Shown: positions 6,971 through 10,774 of the stretch, in pieces
How positions within the stretch are numbered: position 1 is the stretch's first letter
How the letters are laid out: each line of letters starts with the position of its first letter
Assembly (NCBI GenBank): GCA_900556705.1
Contig: USPT01000028.1
Span: 1-10,774 of the forward strand
DNA from: an uncultured Collinsella sp.
GTDB lineage: Bacteria; Actinomycetota; Coriobacteriia; Coriobacteriales; Coriobacteriaceae
Length of the DNA stretch: 10,774 nt
Reading direction: 5' to 3'
Notes under the pieces: generated by a model
The model's input: the letters and a program-made list of their open reading frames with translations, nothing else
The model's database searches: none
What the model was told of the DNA's origin: nothing
Position numbers and translations under genes: made by a program

Positions 6971-7004
6971 GAATCTCGCTTGTAGGCGACTGACAGGAGG
7001 GTCA

Positions 7005-7853
7005 ATGAGCAAAGCTGATCAACAGTTTGTAACCATGTGCCGCGATATCTTGGACCATGGCACCACGACCGAGGGCCAAAAGGTCCGCCCGGTGTGGGAG
7101 GACGGCACCCCTGCCTATACCATTAAAAACTTTGGCGTCACGGCGCGCTACGACCTGCGCGAAGAGTTCCCTGCGCTTACCCTGCGCCGCACGGCGCTCA
7201 AGTCCGCCATGGACGAGATCCTGTGGATCTATCAAAAGAAGTCCAATAACGTGCATGATCTCAACAGTCATATCTGGGATGAGTGGGCCGACGAGACCGG
7301 CTCCATCGGCAAGGCCTACGGGTACCAAATTGGCCAGAAAAGCCATTATGCCGAGGGCGATTTCGACCAGATGGACCGCGTGCTGTACGACCTCAAGAAC
7401 ACGCCGTATAGCCGTCGCATTATGACGAATACCTATGTGTTCAGCGACTTGTCCGAGATGCACCTGTATCCGTGCGCGTACAGCGTGACGTATAACGTGA
7501 CGCAGCGTCCGCAGGACGACAAGCCAACGCTCAATATGATTCTCAACCAGCGCAGCCAGGACATTTTGGCCGCGAACAACTGGAATGTGTGCCAGTACGC
7601 CATCTTGCTGATGATGGTCGCACAGTCGGTCGATATGATTCCGGGTGAGCTGCTGCATGTGATTGCCGATGCCCACATTTACGACCGCCACGTCGATATC
7701 GTCCGTGAGCTTATCGAGCGCCCGCAGTTTGCGGCGCCCAAGGTAACGCTGAACCCCGACGTGCACGATTTCTATGCGTTTACGACCGATGACCTGATCG
7801 TGGAGGGCTACGAGCACGGTCCGCAGGTCAAGAACATCCCCATTGCGGTGTAG
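7005..7853 (+). CDS. thyA: Thymidylate synthase, Bacillus ThyA-like subtype
   Basis: Converts dUMP to dTMP with 5,10-methylenetetrahydrofolate, releasing dihydrofolate. Length 282 residues, normal for the family. Seen: LKSAMDEILWIYQKKSNNVHDLN and HIWDEW near the N-terminus, paired Arg137/Arg138 (SRRIM) for dUMP phosphate, nucleophile Cys157 in LYPCAYSVTYNV, Arg183-Ser184-Gln185-Asp186 (phosphate and base contacts), and DAHIYDRHVD near the C-terminal third. The residue after the catalytic Cys is Ala-Tyr rather than the PCH of E. coli ThyA; PCxY and the HIWDxW pattern are those of the B. subtilis/phage phi3T-type enzyme, so this is a known subtype and not a defect. The start at 7005 has AGGAGG (6995-7000) four bases upstream; the open frame runs further upstream but has no ribosome site there. 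DHFR follows within 10 bases, so the two form an operon that makes dTMP and recycles folate. Confidence 0.97.
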   Translation: MSKADQQFVTMCRDILDHGTTTEGQKVRPVWEDGTPAYTIKNFGVTARYDLREEFPALTLRRTALKSAMDEILWIYQKKSNNVHDLNSHIWDEWADETGSIGKAYGYQIGQKSHYAEGDFDQMDRVLYDLKNTPYSRRIMTNTYVFSDLSEMHLYPCAYSVTYNVTQRPQDDKPTLNMILNQRSQDILAANNWNVCQYAILLMMVAQSVDMIPGELLHVIADAHIYDRHVDIVRELIERPQFAAPKVTLNPDVHDFYAFTTDDLIVEGYEHGPQVKNIPIAV

Positions 7854-7862
7854 GTGGCACTC

Positions 7863-8381
7863 ATGACGTGTAAGCTTTCTGCCATTGTCGCCGTGTGTGA
7901 CGACTGGGGCATTGGGTGCGAGGGCGACATGGTAGTGTCCAATCGCGCCGACATGCGCCATTTTGTTGCGTGCACCAAAGGTTGCCCGGTTATTATGGGG
8001 CGTAAGACCCTGCTGAGTTTTCCCGGCGGGCGTCCTCTCAAGAACCGCCGCAATATCGTGCTTACGCGCGATATGGGCTTTGCCCGCGAGGGCGTCGACG
8101 TGGTGCATAGCATCGACGAGGCGCTCGCCGCGGTTGCCGATGAGCCCGTTGCCTGGGTGATCGGTGGCGGCGATGTCTATCGGCAGTTTTTGCCGTATTG
8201 CGTCGAGGCCGAGGTCACGCATGACCACTGCGTCCATGTTGTGGATACGTACTTTCCCGATTTGGAAGCCGATCCTGCGTGGAAGATTGCGCAGCGTAGC
8301 GGGGTCGCGACGATTGCCGCCGGTGAGGGTGACGAGGGCATCGATTATGAGTTCGTGACGTATCGTCGCATCGAGGCGTAA
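7863..8381 (+). CDS. folA: Dihydrofolate reductase
   Basis: Reduces dihydrofolate to tetrahydrofolate with NADPH, regenerating the cofactor consumed by the adjacent ThyA; the target of trimethoprim-type inhibitors. With the chosen start the protein has 172 residues. Seen: LSAIVAVCDDWGIG (Met20-loop region), acidic Asp30 in RADMRHF at the position of the substrate-binding acid, VIMGRKTLLSFPGGRPL (NADPH binding), NIVLTRD, VIGGGDVYRQFLPY (GGGD at 101-104) and a C-terminal strand ending YEFVTYRR. ATG 7863 is preferred: AGGTGG (7852-7857), overlapping the thyA stop, is 5 bases upstream. A GTG at 7854, directly abutting the thyA stop, is in frame and would add three residues but has no ribosome site. 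The gene is followed by a hairpin, suggesting the two-gene operon ends here. Confidence 0.95.
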   Translation: MTCKLSAIVAVCDDWGIGCEGDMVVSNRADMRHFVACTKGCPVIMGRKTLLSFPGGRPLKNRRNIVLTRDMGFAREGVDVVHSIDEALAAVADEPVAWVIGGGDVYRQFLPYCVEAEVTHDHCVHVVDTYFPDLEADPAWKIAQRSGVATIAAGEGDEGIDYEFVTYRRIEA

Positions 8382-8423
8382 ATCGTCTGGTGTGAACGGT
8401 ATCATCGGGTTGATTGAATGCAT

Positions 8424-8450
8424 GGGGCGGCGCTTAGCGTCGCCTCGTTT
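8424..8450 (+). terminator. Hairpin terminator after the DHFR gene
   Basis: GGCGGCGC (8426-8433) and GCGTCGCC (8437-8444) pair with one G-T wobble around a 3-base TTA loop. The stem can extend by two pairs (8424-8425 with 8445-8446). The downstream tract is short (GTTT), so termination may be partial. It lies between two same-strand genes with unrelated functions. Confidence 0.55.
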
Positions 8451-8458
8451 GGTATAGA
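8450..8458 (+). promoter_or_regulatory. Candidate extended -10 for the RNA methyltransferase gene
   Basis: TGGTATAGA fits an extended -10 (TGn followed by TATAGA, 4/6). No -35 is seen at the usual distance. If used, transcription would start near 8465, excluding the in-frame ATG at 8458 and supporting the start at 8491. Confidence 0.3.
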
Positions 8459-8490
8459 TGTGCTGTAAAGAAAGGTGCGGGCTGGCTGCT

Positions 8491-9405
8491 ATGACTGATG
8501 CCGTTGAGGTTCTGCGAATCGATTCGCTCGAGGACGACCGGCTCGATGCCTACGTGCGCCTGACCGAGCGCGAGCTGCGCTGCGTGTTGGAGCCGCAAAA
8601 GGGCATCTTTATCGCCGAGAGCGCCAAGGTTATCGAGCGCGCGGTTCGCGCCGGATACGAGCCGGTGAGCTTTCTTTTGGGCGAGCGCTGGCTTGACCAG
8701 ATGATGCCGCTGTTCGAGCGCCTGGCGGTTCGCGAAGGTGCGGGTCCGGTTCCCGTGTTCGTGGCCTCGATGGAGCTTATGGAGCAGTTGACGGGCTTTA
8801 ACGTGACGCGCGGCGCGCTGGCGGCGTTCCGTCGCCCGCGCCAGATTCCGGTTGATGAGTTCTTGGGCGGCGTCGTCGAGGCGGCGGGGGATCGTCCGGT
8901 GCGCGTGTGCGTGCTTGAGGGTATTGTCGATCACACCAATGTTGGCGCGATTTTCCGCTCTGCTGCCGCATTGAACGTTGATGGTATTTTGGTCAGCCCG
9001 ACGTGCTGCGACCCGCTGTACCGTCGCTCGGCCCGCGTGAGCATGGGCACCGTGTTTCAGGTGCCGTGGACGCGCATTGGCAGCGAGGCTCGTGTGTGGC
9101 CGCATGATGGCCTGAGCGCGCTGCACGATGCTGGCTTTTCGTGTGCCGCTATGGCGTTGACGGACGATTCAGTGTCGCTGGACGATCCTGTGCTGCAGAA
9201 GATTGATCGCTTGGCGATTTTTATGGGCACCGAGGGTGCCGGCTTGGGCGCCAAGACCATTGCCGGCTGTGACCACGCGGTGCGTATTCCGATGGCGCAC
9301 GGGGTCGATTCGCTCAACGTGGCCGCGGCGAGCGCCGTCGCCTTTTGGCAGCTATGCCCGCACGTGAGCAATGAGTATCACTACCAGCCGGGTTTGTATC
9401 ACTAG
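8491..9405 (+). CDS. TrmH/SpoU-family RNA 2'-O-ribose methyltransferase
   Basis: An S-adenosylmethionine-dependent SPOUT enzyme methylating ribose in rRNA or tRNA; the exact nucleotide cannot be read from sequence. Residues 1-100 form a substrate-recognition region (YVRLTERELRCVLEPQKGIFIAESAKVIERA) of the L30e-like type common in this family. The catalytic SPOUT domain has motif 1 NVGAIFRSAAAL (150-161, with Asn150 and Arg156), motif 2 IFMGTEGAGLG (243-253, Glu248) and motif 3 IPMAHGVDSLNVAAA (from 266), which form the trefoil knot binding the cofactor. Length 304 residues. Start choice is uncertain: ATG 8491 begins the family-like sequence but has only AAAGG (8471-8475) 15 bases upstream; ATG 8458 would add the unlikely segment MCCKERCGLAA and overlaps a candidate -10. 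The gene is monocistronic in appearance, between a hairpin upstream and a 125-base gap downstream. Confidence 0.93.
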   Translation: MTDAVEVLRIDSLEDDRLDAYVRLTERELRCVLEPQKGIFIAESAKVIERAVRAGYEPVSFLLGERWLDQMMPLFERLAVREGAGPVPVFVASMELMEQLTGFNVTRGALAAFRRPRQIPVDEFLGGVVEAAGDRPVRVCVLEGIVDHTNVGAIFRSAAALNVDGILVSPTCCDPLYRRSARVSMGTVFQVPWTRIGSEARVWPHDGLSALHDAGFSCAAMALTDDSVSLDDPVLQKIDRLAIFMGTEGAGLGAKTIAGCDHAVRIPMAHGVDSLNVAAASAVAFWQLCPHVSNEYHYQPGLYH

Positions 9406-9530
9406 GCTGTTATTCCGCACTGTGCTCTAATTCGGGGTGTTTCGGTCGCCGCCAGTCGGTGCTAAGCTGGATTTGGCTTTGGTTTTTAATTGCTGTTTTA
9501 CTGTTTGACGTATGCGTGTGGGGAGGGCGT

Positions 9531-10774
9531 GTGGCTAAGAAATCTACGGCTATCGATGTAACGCAAGGTGTCATTTGGCAGCAATTACTGTCGCTGTGCG
9601 TTCCCATCTTTTTTAGTTCGTTTTTTCAGCAGGCCTACACGCTTATCGGTACGTATATCGTCGGTCAGTTTGGCGGCAAGCTCGCGCTGGGTGGCATTCA
9701 AGCCACGATGGTGCTCACCGAGCTCTGCATTGGCTTTTGCGTTGGCGTCGGCGCCGGCTGCGCGGTCATTACCGGTCAGTATTTTGGCCAGCACGATGAT
9801 GAGCGACTGAGTTGTTCGGTCCATACGGCCATGACGCTCGCGCTAGTGGGCGGTATCGTTTTCTCGATTCTTGGCATAGTGTTCGTTGAACCCATGCTAG
9901 TGCTTATGAACACGCCGCACGAGCTACTTGCCGAGGGCGTTGCCTATGCTCGCTGTTATTTTGCCGCGATGGTTGCGGCGCTGCTGCTTAATATGGGAAC
10001 CGCACTGCTGCGTGCCGTGGGCGACACGCGCGGGCCTGCTGTGATTATCGCTTCCGGCTGCCTTGTTAATGCGGTGCTGGATGTCATCTTCGTTGCTGTG
10101 CTTCATATGGAGGCGCTGGGCTGCGGCATCGCAGTGGCGCTGACCATTTGCTCCAATGCAACGATGATCGTGTTGCGCATGATGCGCGCTCCGGGTGCAT
10201 GGCGTCTTTCGCTGTCTAAGCTCGGCATCGATCGCGATATTTGCAAGAGTATGATCTCGTGTGGTCTGCCACTCGGTTTTCAATCGGCTGCCTATTCGAT
10301 CTCGAACGTGCTGATCCAGGTGTCGGTTAATTCGTTTGGCGCCGATGTCACAACTGCTTGGGGTCTATCTGGGCGCCTGGATGGCATTATCTGGATGGTG
10401 ACCGAGGCGCTCGGCGTATCGATCACCACGTTCTCGGCGCAGAACTTTGGCGCGCGCAATTACGAGCGCATGCGCAAGGGATATCACACGTCGCTCGTGC
10501 TGTCGTTTATGCTCATTGGTGGCCTGTCTGCCGTGCTCCTGGTGTTCTCGGGTCCTCTGTCGCGTTTGTTTGTCGACGATGCTTCGATTTCGGCGTACAC
10601 CACGACGATTCTTCATTTCATCGCGCCGTTCTACGCGATCTTCTCGATTATCGAGAACGCGTCGGGCTCCATTCGCGGTGCCGGCGTGAGCTTGCAGCCC
10701 ATGCTGCTCACGATTTTTGGCACTGTCGTGCTCAGGGTGATCTGGGTGTTTGCGATTATGCCGTTCGATCCGTC
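9531..10774 (+). CDS. MATE-family multidrug/metabolite exporter, 3' end beyond window
   Basis: An integral membrane antiporter of the MATE (NorM/DinF-like) superfamily; substrate unknown. The frame is open from GTG 9531 to the window end: 414 residues, with the C-terminal part (probably the last helix or so) missing. Long hydrophobic segments recur throughout. Family-like stretches are PIFFSSFFQQAYTLIGTYIVGQFGG (helix 1, residues 25-49), AVGDTRGP, the start of the second half GLPLGFQSAAYSISNVLIQV, TTFSAQNFGARNYERMRKGY and SIRGAGVSLQPM. Residue 40 is Gly where most relatives have the helix 1 Asp. The start is set by GGGAGG (9521-9526) four bases before GTG. The 125-base upstream gap is T-rich with only a weak promoter candidate (TTGGCT 9475-9480 and TACTGT 9499-9504). 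It has no evident functional link to the methyltransferase gene. Confidence 0.93.
   Translation, partial: MAKKSTAIDVTQGVIWQQLLSLCVPIFFSSFFQQAYTLIGTYIVGQFGGKLALGGIQATMVLTELCIGFCVGVGAGCAVITGQYFGQHDDERLSCSVHTAMTLALVGGIVFSILGIVFVEPMLVLMNTPHELLAEGVAYARCYFAAMVAALLLNMGTALLRAVGDTRGPAVIIASGCLVNAVLDVIFVAVLHMEALGCGIAVALTICSNATMIVLRMMRAPGAWRLSLSKLGIDRDICKSMISCGLPLGFQSAAYSISNVLIQVSVNSFGADVTTAWGLSGRLDGIIWMVTEALGVSITTFSAQNFGARNYERMRKGYHTSLVLSFMLIGGLSAVLLVFSGPLSRLFVDDASISAYTTTILHFIAPFYAIFSIIENASGSIRGAGVSLQPMLLTIFGTVVLRVIWVFAIMPFDP

Noticed and set aside
6922..6972. 16-codon open frame upstream of thyA as a leader peptide
   Set aside because: No ribosome site precedes it, its end overlaps the likely -10, and no attenuator-like hairpins follow.
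6690..7004. N-terminal extension of the thyA frame back to 6690
   Set aside because: It would run antisense through the DUF134 gene and across the divergent control region. AGGAGG before ATG 7005 and the family-typical N-terminus fix the start there.
7464..7481. Catalytic-site mutation in ThyA (PCA instead of PCH)
   Set aside because: The nucleophilic Cys is intact, and PCxY is the normal sequence of the Bacillus-type thymidylate synthases.
7002..8423. 473-codon minus-strand open frame over thyA and DHFR
   Set aside because: Shadow of two well-supported enzymes; no ribosome site or domain is visible.
9406..9530. Terminator or regulatory RNA in the gap before the MATE gene
   Set aside because: Only weak 4-5 bp dyads are present, none next to a T-run, and no conserved RNA motif was recognised.

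Overview
The window reads as ordinary chromosome from a high-GC Gram-positive bacterium. The strong G/C third-position bias, the style of the proteins and the lysine/glycine and methionine-rich tail of Ffh suggest an actinobacterium, most plausibly a Coriobacteriia member of the Collinsella type. That placement is an inference from sequence character; there is no rRNA here to confirm it.

Layout. (1) Positions 14-5953, plus strand: a tight housekeeping operon smc - ftsY - ffh. smc and ftsY overlap by one base and ffh starts 10 bases after ftsY. The operon ends at a hairpin at 5979-6010. (2) Positions 6074-6838, minus strand, convergent to ffh: a regulator-like protein with an N-terminal DUF134 helix-turn-helix domain, a C-terminal NifX/NafY-type (dinitrogenase iron-molybdenum cofactor) domain and a His/Cys-rich tail. 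(3) Positions 6839-7004: a 166-base divergent control region with two palindromic sites sharing the core CATATGTCA, their centres 53 bp apart, on either side of the likely promoter of the minus-strand gene. (4) Positions 7005-8381, plus strand: thyA and a dihydrofolate reductase gene, an apparent two-gene dTMP/folate operon, followed by a hairpin. (5) Positions 8491-9405: a TrmH/SpoU-family RNA 2'-O-methyltransferase. (6) Positions 9531-10774: a MATE-family membrane exporter cut off by the end of the window.

How the genes work together. SMC compacts and segregates chromosomes. Ffh and FtsY are the protein GTPase and its membrane receptor in signal-recognition-particle targeting. ThyA makes dTMP and releases dihydrofolate, which the adjacent DHFR reduces back to tetrahydrofolate. 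The DUF134-NifX protein is the least understood gene. Its architecture suggests a DNA-binding regulator that senses metal or Fe-S status and controls its own promoter through the palindromes. An internal consensus ribosome binding site and ATG sit exactly at the junction between its two domains, so a separate NifX-plus-tail product may also be made.

No rRNA, tRNA, CRISPR array, insertion sequence or prophage gene was seen. No gap between genes exceeds about 170 bases. The most interesting part of the window is 6074-7004.
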